Assembly: GCA_003963245.1 (NCBI GenBank)
Contig: RXJX01000014.1
Span: 62,001 to 126,000 of the forward strand
From: Neisseriaceae bacterium
GTDB lineage: Bacteria; Pseudomonadota; Gammaproteobacteria; Burkholderiales; UBA11063
Direction of reading: 5' to 3'
Length of the DNA: 64,000 bases
The stretch's first letter is position 1. Each line of letters opens with the position of its first letter. The translations under genes were made by a program, and so were the position numbers. Below the pieces are notes generated by a model. That model did no database searches and was not told where the DNA came from. It worked only from the letters and a program-made list of their open reading frames with translations. Positions 36,368 through 45,509 of this stretch are shown here, one piece after another.

Positions 36368-36760
36368 TTAACGTTTAGAGAACTGTTTACGGCGACGTGC
36401 TTTACGTAAACCGCACTTTTTACGCTCAACTTCACGAGCATCACGAGTAACAAACCCAGCTTGTGACAAGGTTGATTTCAACTCTGGATTAAAATCAATC
36501 AATGCACGAGTAATACCATGACGAATCGCTCCAGCCTGCCCAGATTCACCACCACCGTGTACATTAATACGAATATCAAATGTAGATAAGTGATCAACTA
36601 ACTCTAGAGGCTGACGTACTACCATACAGCTAGTAGGACGAGCAAAGTATTTATCATATTCTTTGTCGTTTACAGTAATTTTGCCTGAGCCTTTAACAAT
36701 AAAAACACGGGCTACTGAACTTTTACGACGACCGGTACCATAATTATAATTTCCAACCAT
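36368..36760 (-). CDS. rpsI: 30S ribosomal protein S9
   Basis: 130-residue S9, whose C-terminal tail reaches the P-site t[20 protein letters not shown] at the start, [19 protein letters not shown] in the middle and the basic end [12 protein letters not shown], with the invariant terminal Lys-Arg, are complete. It follows rplM by 15 bp in the universal L13-S9 operon. SD AGGGG is 9 nt upstream. Confidence 0.99.
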   Translation of the reverse strand: MVGNYNYGTGRRKSSVARVFIVKGSGKITVNDKEYDKYFARPTSCMVVRQPLELVDHLSTFDIRINVHGGGESGQAGAIRHGITRALIDFNPELKSTLSQAGFVTRDAREVERKKCGLRKARRRKQFSKR

Positions 36761-36775
36761 TTTGCAAAGCCCCTA

Positions 36776-37204
36776 TTAAATCTCTAATTGTTTAGGTTGT
36801 TGAGCAGTATGAGGGTGGGATTCACCAGCATACACTTTTAATTTTTTAATCATCGCGTAACCTAAAGGTCCTTTAGGAAGCATACCTTTAACGGCATTGA
36901 TCAAAATTTTCTCAGGAGCTTTTTCCAACATTTGGTTGAAAGTACGAGAATAAATACCACCAGGATAACCAGTGTGACGGTAATAAATCTTTTGCAAAGT
37001 TTTTTTACCAGTAACAACCAATTTGTCTGCATTAGTAACTACAACGAAATCACCAGTATCCACATGTGGGGTGTAAATAGCTTTATGTTTTCCGCGAAGT
37101 ACGTGTGCAATCTTAGCTGCTAAGCGCCCTAGAACTTTATCCTGAGCGTCTACAACAAACCACTCATGATTTACTTCATGAGCTTTTGCTGAAAAAGTTT
37201 TCAT
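36776..37204 (-). CDS. rplM: 50S ribosomal protein L13
   Basis: 142-residue L13, an early assembly protein of the large subunit. [53 protein letters not shown] and [20 protein letters not shown] are diagnostic. First gene of the rplM-rpsI operon. The leader of about 96 nt contains a short CTGG/CCAG hairpin; L13 is known to repress its own operon in E. coli, but I cannot show a binding site here. Confidence 0.99.
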   Translation of the reverse strand: MKTFSAKAHEVNHEWFVVDAQDKVLGRLAAKIAHVLRGKHKAIYTPHVDTGDFVVVTNADKLVVTGKKTLQKIYYRHTGYPGGIYSRTFNQMLEKAPEKILINAVKGMLPKGPLGYAMIKKLKVYAGESHPHTAQQPKQLEI

Positions 37205-37306
37205 ATATATTTCCTAAATTTTAATAATTACAAATACCTGGCAGATTTTTACCAGAGCCGATTAAGACATAAAATATTTGTAACGGACGGTAAGTGGTAG
37301 GGACGA

Positions 37307-37336
37307 ATTATATCACAAATGCCTTTAAATATGCAA
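37307..37336 (-). promoter_or_regulatory. Promoter of rplM-rpsI
   Basis: Minus strand: -35 TTGCAT (37336-37331), 18-bp spacer, extended -10 TGATATAAT (TATAAT at 37312-37307). Predicted start near 37300, giving a leader of about 96 nt. This is the best promoter match in the region. Confidence 0.7.
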
Positions 37337-37399
37337 TCGATCTTATCACAATTAAGCATGCTACGCCACTGCAACACTAATAGTATAATAGTTTCTCTG

Positions 37400-37564
37400 C
37401 TAACTGTAATAACCACCAGTTGACTCATGTTGCAAAGAGTCCGCGCTAAGGATTTCCTCTTTTGCTACGAGAACCTGAATTTGCGGGGTCGAATATGATT
37501 TTTTAACAACCGCTTTATCTGCTATGACTCCATCATTGTATAGATTATAATTATTCTCAATCAC
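37400..37564 (-). CDS. Small ORF of 54 codons, possible peptide precursor
   Basis: Not recognised. GTG start with SD TAGGA nine nt upstream, 36 nt downstream of an extended -10 promoter. The peptide begins VIENNYNLYNDG, contains KKSYSTPQIQVLVAKEEIL and ends HESTGGYYS. The K-x-Y-x-x-P-x-(I/V)-x-V-L pattern followed by an acidic stretch and a Ser/Thr/Gly/Tyr-rich tail resembles leader peptides of small modified or exported peptides. No maturation enzyme lies nearby, so a RiPP role is only a suggestion. The flanking 723-bp gap between rplM and the next gene would otherwise be empty. Ordinary small regulatory protein is an alternative. Confidence 0.5.
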   Translation of the reverse strand: MIENNYNLYNDGVIADKAVVKKSYSTPQIQVLVAKEEILSADSLQHESTGGYYS

Positions 37565-37607
37565 CTTAATCTGTCCTATAATTATTAATTAAACATAATC
37601 CCGGTCT

Positions 37608-37613
37608 ATTATA
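37608..37613 (-). promoter_or_regulatory. Extended -10 promoter of the 54-codon ORF
   Basis: Minus strand ATGGTATAATAGACC contains TGG-TATAAT, a perfect extended -10. The start near 37601 leaves a leader of about 37 nt to the GTG at 37564. A TTGTTA lies 19 bp upstream as a possible, slightly distant -35. The remaining 37614-37876 is AT-rich with no ORF that I can support. Confidence 0.6.
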
Positions 37614-37876
37614 CCATGTTATTACCTAAAAATAACAAAATTACCAGATATTATCCGACACTAGCCTGCTATTAATATTTATTTTTAAACTTGTAGGGCA
37701 TCTGACTGAGCATTAGTGTTGCATAATTACAAATTAAATTATATTTTTGAATATAATTTAATCAAAATTAACTAATATTAGAAAGAGTTAAAAAATACTC
37801 ACTTGAAGGTCAAATAAGAAGTAACTCAAGCTGAGTAAGCTAATCTTTAGCAAGTTGGCAATTAAAGCCATAAAAA

Positions 37877-37898
37877 AACCACGCATTGCTGCGTGGTT
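37877..37898 (-). terminator. Intrinsic terminator after the 807-residue secreted protein gene
   Basis: Nine-bp stem AACCACGCA/TGCGTGGTT with loop TTGC (37877-37898); the minus strand continues TTTTTA. It lies 29 bp after the stop codon and uses the same AACCACG core as the terminator at 40624. Confidence 0.9.
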
Positions 37899-37927
37899 AA
37901 AATATTAAGTTTTTATGATTATTTGGT

Positions 37928-40351
37928 TTATTTGAGGGTGAAAACACTATGGTCATCAGACAGATTTTCGTATTCCCATTCTATGTTATACCCTTTCCAA
38001 AAATATAACTTATCAAGCTTAGCACCAGTATCAACTGCTACGCAATCATTGGTCATACATTGAGGAGCTCCATACAACCGGTAGCCAGGTGTACCGTTAG
38101 GATTTATTGTTGCATATCCTTCGTACCATGTGCGCATCGCCCAAATTTGACTATAACCATCCGCAGAAGTATATCTAATATAAGTAAAATACTCTCCACC
38201 ACCAACCAATTTAAATTCTCTATATGCCGTCGAAGCTACGCGGAACATCCCATTTTGAGCACTAAACATTTCCCTTGAAAATGTCTTACCATCATAAGTT
38301 TGCTGTGTAATACTTCCGTTATTACCATTTCCAATATATGGTTTAGAATTGAAGGTATTTTCTGGATGAAATCCATCTGCATAAACTGCTGCTTTCCCAG
38401 AGGCAGGAAATTTAAAATCAGCAATAACACGAGCATTTGGAAAATCTGTACCAGGAGCAGTACCTATATCAGCAAGACTAGATTTCTTCGGCATAGGAAA
38501 AGCACTGTTGGAACCATAATCAGTAAAGTAACGTGCGGGAACCGGGACACCCATAACATAAAATACTTTACTATCTATTTTTGCACCATCATCATAGGTA
38601 AGACCAGTACTACTACGGGTTGGCTCTTGATAAGCATATTTAGATTTAATTGTAGTTCCTGCGACATAAGTCTGAACTTCTATATAACGTTTATTTTTAT
38701 CTGGATACCACTCATTAATCGCAAAGCCTGCGTTCTTCAGATTGTCTACTGTAGCTGCAATAGGATCAGTAGGCTCAATCATATTAAAGAATATATTTTG
38801 GGGGCTAATAACCTTTATTTTATTTTCATAATTATCAAAATCACTATTTAGGATATTCTCCCAGTGCATAGTGCCTTTATAGGTTGTCCGCGGATCCATT
38901 TCATAAACTTGGTTGACATCACGATATGCATATCTAAATTTTTCTGCTAACATAACATTTCTAATATAAACGGAAGCTATTACAAGGTCACAATAACTCC
39001 TTATACGAAATACTCCATCAACAATATCATTACTATTTTTACACAAAGCATTCAGATTAGCAGGCAGAGTATCAAAAAGGGATGTATCACCAAGATTAGT
39101 TAAAGCAATACGTGCTTCATGGCTATTAGCATAAACAGTATTTAGAGCTAGGTACATATTGGGATTTTTTGCTATTGCATTTTCGACTCCACCATAAGAA
39201 GCAACTATTTCAGCTATAGAGTTTCGTGGCTTGCCATCTGCAGCCTTAAGCTTAGCTAAAGTTGTCGCATAATTATTGATCCATACAGATAATGGTGTAG
39301 CAACTATTTGAGTATTTACTTGAGCTTGTATTGTCGATAATTCTTTTAACTTTTGAGTAGATGAGGCTACAAGATTGTATGTGTCATCCAAAGTACCTTG
39401 CAACGTTGTAATTTGAGACGATATTTCGCTAAATTTATCTGCCATAGGGTCATTACTGGTACACGCTTTACCACTTATATAGCTTGCTATATCTGCCGCA
39501 TTTGAAGCAAATGGGATTGGGGTTTTACTAATAATATCTAATGCTGTTTGTACCTCTGTGGAACATAAAGTTTCTTGAGCACTACTTGATTGTAAGCTAA
39601 GTTTACCTGACTTCACAGGAGTAGATTTCACTGGGGTACCTGAATTTTGTACGGCTACTTTCTGGGCTTTCAATTTAGCCAAACGAACTGAGTCTGGATT
39701 AGCTGGAATTGATTTATTATTAGCAAATTGAGCGGCTAATCCTGCAATAATTTTACTATCATCTCTTGAACTACCTAACAAATCAAGATAATAGTCAGCC
39801 AGTTCTTCATAAGGTGTTGCCTGAAGCGTTGTAGTAACAATATCTTGATCAATACGATTATAGCTGATTTTAGGATTTATCGTTTGAATCCGATTTAACA
39901 CATACATTCCAAGACTATTCATACTTACCCCGATGTCATAACCAATAGCCGTTGGAGCTGGAGTATCCTTAACCATATAAGCTGAAGTAAGATTATTTTT
40001 AGTATCATAAAAGAAAAATGTAGTATTTTTATTCAACGCACTTCTATTTACGCGTAGCCGGCACACATCGCCAATTGCACAGGTTTTACCTTTAGTACTG
40101 GTATAAAGAACTTTACCTGCTTTATCTTTAAGCACGGCTGATCCCAATACAGTATTGGTATTATTAACTATTGCAACAGATATAATTGCACTCTGAGATT
40201 TAGCAGTTGCGGCTGCGGCATTACCTTTGGTAGTTGCATTACCATCATCACCAGCCGTTTTCCATGCATCCCACCACGCTGCGTGAGCACCAAATGTGGC
40301 GCATGTTAGCAGCGTCACCATAATTGTTTTAGATTTATTAAAGCTACTCAT
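37928..40351 (-). CDS. Large secreted protein of unknown function (dyad regulon)
   Basis: 807 residues, not recognised. Signal peptide ending GAHAA (cleavage near residue 24), so periplasmic or secreted. A low-complexity linker contains GDDGNATTKGN, close to GDDGNVTTNGN in the lipoprotein at 43235. A beta-rich part (about 50-130) follows, then a helical, coiled-coil-prone stretch (about 300-350, starting DPMADKFSEISSQI) and a beta-rich C-terminus with a CMTNDC pair. The second half is Tyr/Asn-rich and ends HSVFTLK. SD AGGA is 10 nt upstream. Single-gene transcript with its own dyad promoter and terminator. The layout hints at distant kinship with the 708-residue lipoprotein; a toxin-like or adhesive role is speculation. 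Confidence 0.75.
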   Translation of the reverse strand: MSSFNKSKTIMVTLLTCATFGAHAAWWDAWKTAGDDGNATTKGNAAAATAKSQSAIISVAIVNNTNTVLGSAVLKDKAGKVLYTSTKGKTCAIGDVCRLRVNRSALNKNTTFFFYDTKNNLTSAYMVKDTPAPTAIGYDIGVSMNSLGMYVLNRIQTINPKISYNRIDQDIVTTTLQATPYEELADYYLDLLGSSRDDSKIIAGLAAQFANNKSIPANPDSVRLAKLKAQKVAVQNSGTPVKSTPVKSGKLSLQSSSAQETLCSTEVQTALDIISKTPIPFASNAADIASYISGKACTSNDPMADKFSEISSQITTLQGTLDDTYNLVASSTQKLKELSTIQAQVNTQIVATPLSVWINNYATTLAKLKAADGKPRNSIAEIVASYGGVENAIAKNPNMYLALNTVYANSHEARIALTNLGDTSLFDTLPANLNALCKNSNDIVDGVFRIRSYCDLVIASVYIRNVMLAEKFRYAYRDVNQVYEMDPRTTYKGTMHWENILNSDFDNYENKIKVISPQNIFFNMIEPTDPIAATVDNLKNAGFAINEWYPDKNKRYIEVQTYVAGTTIKSKYAYQEPTRSSTGLTYDDGAKIDSKVFYVMGVPVPARYFTDYGSNSAFPMPKKSSLADIGTAPGTDFPNARVIADFKFPASGKAAVYADGFHPENTFNSKPYIGNGNNGSITQQTYDGKTFSREMFSAQNGMFRVASTAYREFKLVGGGEYFTYIRYTSADGYSQIWAMRTWYEGYATINPNGTPGYRLYGAPQCMTNDCVAVDTGAKLDKLYFWKGYNIEWEYENLSDDHSVFTLK

Positions 40352-40407
40352 AATTGGAAGTCCTATAAAAGGTTAGTTTCAGCTAAATTGCTTGTTTCTA
40401 ATGTAAG

Positions 40408-40454
40408 ATTATAAAGGGTTAATTCGTTTATAACAATAGATGATTTTGTCTATT
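40408..40454 (-). promoter_or_regulatory. Dyad-controlled promoter a (807-residue secreted protein)
   Basis: The 20-bp dyad AATAGA-N8-TCTATT is at 40435-40454 and is perfect. On the minus strand its end merges with the -35 (TTGTTA); 17 bp further is TATAAT (40413-40408). The start point near 40401 leaves about 50 nt to the ATG. Dyad centre about -43.5, as for LuxR-type class II activation. Three near-identical copies serve the neighbouring units. Confidence 0.85.
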
Positions 40455-40623
40455 CGCCATCACCACTAAAGCATAACACCCTGACACACAATAATAATAT
40501 CAATTACACCACATTTCATAATTCTAATATGCTATTTTTCTTTTATATGTAATGTTGTAACATCCTACATAAATAACACTTTAAAAGTCTAAGGATGAGG
40601 ATAGAAATTAAATATTAATAAAA

Positions 40624-40647
40624 AAACCACGCGCTAAATCGTGGTTT
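40624..40647 (-). terminator. Intrinsic terminator after the phospholipase-like gene
   Basis: Eight-bp stem AAACCACG/CGTGGTTT with an eight-base loop (40624-40647), then TTTTTATTAAT on the minus strand. It lies 21 bp beyond the stop codon at 40669. Confidence 0.85.
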
Positions 40648-40668
40648 AATGCCCTAAGAAATTTATGC

Positions 40669-41886
40669 TTAATTAAACACATAATTCCACGCAGCTGCAG
40701 CGGCACTAGATAGACATTTTAATTGATGATAGCTTTTAGTTTTAGCATCATACTCATTGATAATTATACTTCCGTCAGTTCCCTTCACTACCTTGTACAT
40801 TTGAGGATAAGAAACTGTATTTTGCACTAAATTCGCAGTTGCGTCAACATCCGGCATCACCTTCTTCATTTCTGCATTATTAATTGTAGTATTCGCATTT
40901 TTGCTTACATATGCATTATATATTTGATCAACAGATTGCTGAACCACACTTAGCGCTCTTATTTTATTATCTTTATTTGCTGGTGTATAGAAGTTTTCAT
41001 CGCCAGTCCCAAACCAAGTTTCACCTTTACCATTTACTAAGGTTAGACCAGTAGTACCATCTTGATCATGCATTAATTTAGTCAAAAATGACGCAGGGCC
41101 TTGACCTAGGTTAGCACAATAGTTGACGATTTCTACCCTTGGGGTCCGTGAATGCCCTGTAGCAAATAAATCAGTAAGAAAATGATCAGCATAACCTTCT
41201 ATAAAATAAGCATATTTAAGCCCTTCTACATTAGTTGCTTTACTTGCATACTCTAGTGCTAAAGTATGTCCGGTAATATATGATTTAACTGCATTATTGC
41301 CGAAATGATCATAGTTATACTGTGCCAACTTTAAATACAAACCTGATTTCAAGAGTGCACCAATCGAGCCCCCCCAACCACCTGTAGCTTGATTATACTC
41401 ATAGTTATATTTATCCGGTACAACTAGTGTTGAACCTGTATCAATAAATTTCTTTACATCTGTAGATACGTTACTATAAACAGTTAAAACTGCCGGAATA
41501 TAGTCCTTATATTTGTCAAATGCCGCTAGATTGCTTTCAAAAGTACTTGCAGGATTTGCCGATAATCCGATGATTTGCTTAGGCTCCCCAATAAGATCGC
41601 CACCTAACCAAAAAATATCCGCAAAGCTTAAATTCATTTGCCCATAAGAGGTTTGGAGCGATTTTACGGTTAGTTTATTACCATAGATTTTATCTACACC
41701 GCCTTGATCAGAAGGCACACTTAACAAAGCATACGCACCTAGATCGAAATGCTCCGGACTATCAAATTGCAATTCATGACCAGTTTGTAATTGATTCTGC
41801 GTTTGGTTATCAGCTATAACATAAGCTAATGGATTCAACAATACTGCCAGAAGTGATAGTTGTAAAAGAGATCTTTTTAATTTCAT
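40669..41886 (-). CDS. Secreted protein, zinc-dependent phospholipase C-like
   Basis: 405 residues with a signal peptide (about 1-25, ending YVIA). The centre reads GYADHFLTDLFATGHSRTPR (about 230-249); this Asp/His-rich helical motif, followed by LMHDQDGTTGLTLVNGKGE and WFGTGDE, resembles predicted secreted zinc proteins with the phospholipase C/S1-P1 nuclease fold. The His and Asp residues are candidate zinc ligands. The assignment is by pattern memory and the substrate is unknown. Second gene of a two-gene unit, 22 bp after the 339-residue lipoprotein gene. SD AGGAAT precedes the ATG. A terminator follows. Confidence 0.6.
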   Translation of the reverse strand: MKLKRSLLQLSLLAVLLNPLAYVIADNQTQNQLQTGHELQFDSPEHFDLGAYALLSVPSDQGGVDKIYGNKLTVKSLQTSYGQMNLSFADIFWLGGDLIGEPKQIIGLSANPASTFESNLAAFDKYKDYIPAVLTVYSNVSTDVKKFIDTGSTLVVPDKYNYEYNQATGGWGGSIGALLKSGLYLKLAQYNYDHFGNNAVKSYITGHTLALEYASKATNVEGLKYAYFIEGYADHFLTDLFATGHSRTPRVEIVNYCANLGQGPASFLTKLMHDQDGTTGLTLVNGKGETWFGTGDENFYTPANKDNKIRALSVVQQSVDQIYNAYVSKNANTTINNAEMKKVMPDVDATANLVQNTVSYPQMYKVVKGTDGSIIINEYDAKTKSYHQLKCLSSAAAAAWNYVFN

Positions 41887-41908
41887 GATAGATTATTCCT
41901 GACAGATT

Positions 41909-42928
41909 CTAGTTAATGACATAAAGCTGACTACCGTTAGCTAAACTATATGAGACAAAATATAGTTTCCCAGTATGCTTATCGACATCAAGATTAATTA
42001 GCTGGCTATTCATGGTTAAAGGATTAGTTCCAACTTTACAAGCCCATCCAGTGTTTATATCTGCAGTATCACTAATACTACAAAGCGCTAAATGTGGAGT
42101 TTGATTACTTCCAGTACGATGTATTGCTAAGATATAGATAGTATGATTATAAATCGTGAATTTAGGCATTGCTTCAAAGCCCTTATTTGCTAAAGTCACA
42201 AAATCATCACCAATTTGAGCTCGGCTATTATTGTCCAATGATATTCTCACTAAGCCATTATCATTATTATTTATTGCAATCATCCAATTTTTACTAATCG
42301 CAAATGAATCTTGCCATGATAATAATAACTGACTATCTTTAAATAACTCTTTACTGCTGCTCTCAGAAAAGCCCACTAAGTTACCCGCATAATTAGCATA
42401 TATAATTCCACTGTCAAAACTTGCGGCTTTAAGAGCAAATTGCGCGGATGATTCTGAGGGTACTAGGTAATTTCCAACGTTGTCAAAAGGCTTTGTCGCA
42501 TCAGGTTTATATTTAAGCCACGTATAATTATATACACTTCCACTCAGGTATGCCACAGGTATATAGATTGTGGAATCATCCTGATTTACCACCATATCAC
42601 CGATCAACGAATACTGGTGGTCTGTTGGCGTAGTTAAGTATACCCGATTATAGTTATCAGAATTACTCGCATTTTTACTAATTTTGGCATAACCAAAAGT
42701 ACTTTCATCTTCATCAGCAAGCGAAAGATAAATGCTATCTCCACTAACAAACAGATTATTAGCGCTATAATCGGGACTCAGCATGCTTCCAACTTTGGTG
42801 TAGTTGAAACTCGGATATTGTGTTTCTGCTGTTTGACTGCTACTATTTGCTGCACTATTACAAGCAGACAGCAAAACAGTCGAGACAAAAGCAATAACCA
42901 AACGTTGAAAGAGTTTTGTTCTAATCAT
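41909..42928 (-). CDS. Lipoprotein with predicted beta-propeller-like repeats (dyad regulon)
   Basis: 339 residues, not recognised. Signal peptide with lipobox LSAC (Cys near 23), Ser/Asn linker, then repeated strands of the type GDSIYLSLAD, DSTIYIPVAYL, SGIIYANYAGN, NHTIYILAIHR and TGKLYFVSYSL. Their regular spacing of about 45-60 residues suggests a beta-propeller. It has the same plan as the 312-residue lipoprotein at 45510 and is probably a distant paralogue. First gene of a unit with the phospholipase-like gene, under dyad promoter b. SD AAGGA is well placed. Confidence 0.72.
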   Translation of the reverse strand: MIRTKLFQRLVIAFVSTVLLSACNSAANSSSQTAETQYPSFNYTKVGSMLSPDYSANNLFVSGDSIYLSLADEDESTFGYAKISKNASNSDNYNRVYLTTPTDHQYSLIGDMVVNQDDSTIYIPVAYLSGSVYNYTWLKYKPDATKPFDNVGNYLVPSESSAQFALKAASFDSGIIYANYAGNLVGFSESSSKELFKDSQLLLSWQDSFAISKNWMIAINNNDNGLVRISLDNNSRAQIGDDFVTLANKGFEAMPKFTIYNHTIYILAIHRTGSNQTPHLALCSISDTADINTGWACKVGTNPLTMNSQLINLDVDKHTGKLYFVSYSLANGSQLYVIN

Positions 42929-43024
42929 TATATTTTATCCTTGTATGATTATGGAGTTTAGCTTACTAAGCAGCTTATAGAGAAAAAATAATGCCACTCA
43001 TTTATTTTTACCCCACAACTATAG

Positions 43025-43071
43025 ATTATAAGTTTTAGTTGACTTCTGCACAATAGATATTTTTGTCTACT
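43025..43071 (-). promoter_or_regulatory. Dyad-controlled promoter b (339-residue lipoprotein and phospholipase-like gene)
   Basis: Dyad AATAGATATTTTTGTCTACT at 43052-43071 (one base off perfect symmetry). The -35 TTGTGC overlaps its end and TATAAT is at 43030-43025 with the same 17-bp spacer. Start near 43018, leader about 90 nt, the longest of the four. Confidence 0.82.
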
Positions 43072-43150
43072 ACAACGTAACAATATGATATAGTTTAATT
43101 TTTATTCAGAGGCTTTATTCTAACCTAATATACATGTTGCAATTACAAAC

Positions 43151-43183
43151 ATAAAGCCCTCGGTTTTTACCTAAGGACTTTAT
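43151..43183 (-). terminator. Intrinsic terminator after the 708-residue lipoprotein gene
   Basis: Stem of 14 pairs with one bulged A (43151-43164 with 43169-43183, including two G:U pairs) closed by a four-base loop. It lies 51 bp past the stop codon at 43235 and insulates that gene from promoter b. Confidence 0.7.
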
Positions 43184-43234
43184 TAAATTAACAACAATAT
43201 AGAATCATGCAGTTCATATCGTAAGATTATACAA

Positions 43235-45361
43235 TCAATTTCCTGTTCCAGTAATTTGAGTTTGATATTCGCCATCAATATTCTGACCAGAAACCACATT
43301 TGGTGGAGTTAGCTTAACTGTTGCACCAGATGACCAACTCAATGTTGTATTAGAAACCCGACGACAGCTAGAATCAATACAACCAATACCTAAAGCCTGT
43401 ACCGCTGCCATACCATCATACCCCATAATCATCTTAATAGCAAACCAGTGATTTTTATAGCTTGCTAGATTATAATAATATGTTTCAGGAGCGCTTTTGC
43501 CTCTGCCATCCTTAACCTTACCTTCTTTACTAAACCGAATATTATAAACATTCTGCCCTGTTGCAGGAGAATAAAACCGGAACTCTTGCGCGCGTCTTAA
43601 ATGTGCAGGATCTCCCTTATTACCATCATAGTATGTTATAGGCAGAATTCTGGTGGTCCCAACGCCGTTATCCTTCAATTCAAAGTCTCCCGCGGCCCAA
43701 CTAATATCATCAGAAAATAAACCTACTTCTACCAATGTAGTACTGAAAAGAACCACATCCTTTTTATCTTTTGCTTTTTTAGTCCAGTAGTCATAATCCT
43801 CATTATCAGTAAATATCTGGTGTCGATCTACCATATCTTTTACGCTACCATCTTTTATGCTATCCTTAGAGCTAGTTTGTTCTGCAAAAGCTTTAATATC
43901 ATCAGAAGTTAATTGTTTTATTGAAGAAGCAGAGCTGTATATTACAAGCTTTTGAGACGAATTGGCAGAAATTACGTTATATGGATAACGTGCAATCTTA
44001 GCTCCGTCTTTAACCGCAGGAAACACCACATTAGTAGCCTTCCATGCTCCATTACCTAAATAGCAATTTATACCTAAATTAACTAAACCATATTTGTTTA
44101 TACTATCACCAATTGAATTAAAAGTTAAACTAGTAACTTCACATTGTCTTTCTGAGAGTGGAAGAGGAGCATTTTCATCTATAGGAAGTAAGAAAGTTTT
44201 ATCGCTCAATAATTTTTGTTGATAGTCAAACCAATTATGATTTATTCTTACGACAACGTTAGTTCCCGTAATAAACGGCATATATGTTTCAAACACTTTG
44301 TTCAAATCATTCAGATCTGCTTCATAAGTATTAAATAACATTTGTGCTGCTTTTTTAAAGCCCGGCAAACCTTGATCTTGAGCAGGTATTGGATTCGTTG
44401 GATCAGAAGAGGTAAATTGAAAATCTAAATTCCCCTTTACTCCGTAATAATAAGCAAGTTGTACTAGCTGCATATTATAAAGTTTTTGTAGGGCGGCTAC
44501 CATTTGAAGCCTAATATCCATTATGTTATAGTTATAAGCGTTGATATACCCTATCATATCTTTACCATCTAAAAGTCCAAGCTCTGTAAGTTTAGCTAAC
44601 AAATCTGTCTTGGTATTTTTAAATGAATTAACAGCATTACCAGCATTATTCACATTCTTAATAAATTCATCTTGAAATTTATTATAAAGATCTTTAGTGC
44701 TATCTGTATCAAAAGTGAGTCCTTGCTTATTCTTGGCACCTTCAGGATCGATTAAATTTGCATTAACAATACCAGCATCTACCAAGGTCTGATAATCTTT
44801 ATGGGTCTGTACATAGCTATATATTTTGTCTAAATCAGTAGAATTAAGATCTCCATAAATTTTCCCAGTTTCAAACTTAGTATCTCTGTCGCCAACTGGT
44901 TTCAATCCCGTGTGGATAGCTGTTAGTTTATTATTCAACCACTCTTTATTTTGATCAAGAACTAATGAGCTTAATAGACTCAAAGTATCATTTGAAAGTT
45001 TTAATTGTTCTTTTACATTCTTATCTATATCGGCAAGCTTTTTATCAACTTGATCAAATCGATCATACATTTTTTGATTTGGATCACCCAAAAATGAGTT
45101 CAAAATTCCTTTACCAACTGAAGTCCCCAGAGAGCTAGCCGCTGCTTTAACACCCATTTGTAATAGACTAACTACCAAAGTAACAGCTTGTGTACTCTTC
45201 GTCCGATTACTTTTTAACACCATGCCACTTTCTTGCACTGGATATCCGCCATTACCATTCGTAGTAACATTACCATCATCACCAATACTGTTTGACTCTG
45301 AAGGATTACACGCAGTTAACGTTAGGCCTAAAATAGCACACAATAGTATACTCTTTTTCAA
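43235..45361 (-). CDS. Large lipoprotein of unknown function (dyad regulon)
   Basis: 708 residues, not recognised. TTG start with strong SD AAGGAG; signal peptide with lipobox LTAC (Cys near 18), then a linker GDDGNVTTNGN shared with the 807-residue protein. A hydrophobic helix-prone stretch (about 57-90, VVSLLQMGVKAAASSLGTSV) leads into coiled-coil-like helices (DRFDQVDKKLADIDKNV, about 99-115) and further helices to about 310. The rest is mixed and ends beta-rich with a CIDSSC pair. The arrangement of a hydrophobic helix in a helical bundle recalls pore-forming toxins but is not specific. Single-gene unit under promoter c. Confidence 0.75.
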   Translation of the reverse strand: MKKSILLCAILGLTLTACNPSESNSIGDDGNVTTNGNGGYPVQESGMVLKSNRTKSTQAVTLVVSLLQMGVKAAASSLGTSVGKGILNSFLGDPNQKMYDRFDQVDKKLADIDKNVKEQLKLSNDTLSLLSSLVLDQNKEWLNNKLTAIHTGLKPVGDRDTKFETGKIYGDLNSTDLDKIYSYVQTHKDYQTLVDAGIVNANLIDPEGAKNKQGLTFDTDSTKDLYNKFQDEFIKNVNNAGNAVNSFKNTKTDLLAKLTELGLLDGKDMIGYINAYNYNIMDIRLQMVAALQKLYNMQLVQLAYYYGVKGNLDFQFTSSDPTNPIPAQDQGLPGFKKAAQMLFNTYEADLNDLNKVFETYMPFITGTNVVVRINHNWFDYQQKLLSDKTFLLPIDENAPLPLSERQCEVTSLTFNSIGDSINKYGLVNLGINCYLGNGAWKATNVVFPAVKDGAKIARYPYNVISANSSQKLVIYSSASSIKQLTSDDIKAFAEQTSSKDSIKDGSVKDMVDRHQIFTDNEDYDYWTKKAKDKKDVVLFSTTLVEVGLFSDDISWAAGDFELKDNGVGTTRILPITYYDGNKGDPAHLRRAQEFRFYSPATGQNVYNIRFSKEGKVKDGRGKSAPETYYYNLASYKNHWFAIKMIMGYDGMAAVQALGIGCIDSSCRRVSNTTLSWSSGATVKLTPPNVVSGQNIDGEYQTQITGTGN

Positions 45362-45414
45362 TTTTGACTCCTTGAAGCTTTCGCTTAGATATTAACTATA
45401 ATCGAACAAATAGA

Positions 45415-45461
45415 ATTATAAAATAGCTTTCAAATTTTCACAATAGATGATTTTGTCTATT
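45415..45461 (-). promoter_or_regulatory. Dyad-controlled promoter c (708-residue lipoprotein)
   Basis: Perfect dyad AATAGATGATTTTGTCTATT at 45442-45461, identical to copy a. The -35 TTGTGA overlaps its end and TATAAT lies at 45420-45415 after 17 bp. Start near 45408, leader about 47 nt to the TTG start. Confidence 0.85.
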
Positions 45462-45509
45462 CTCAATAATTAACCTTGCTTATTCAAATAAAAGCTATAA
45501 ATACATAAA

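Noticed and set aside
38300..38851. 183-codon ORF on the plus strand opposite the 807-residue secreted protein
   Set aside because: Cys/Ile/Ser-rich shadow of the coding frame on the other strand, with no SD or recognisable motif.
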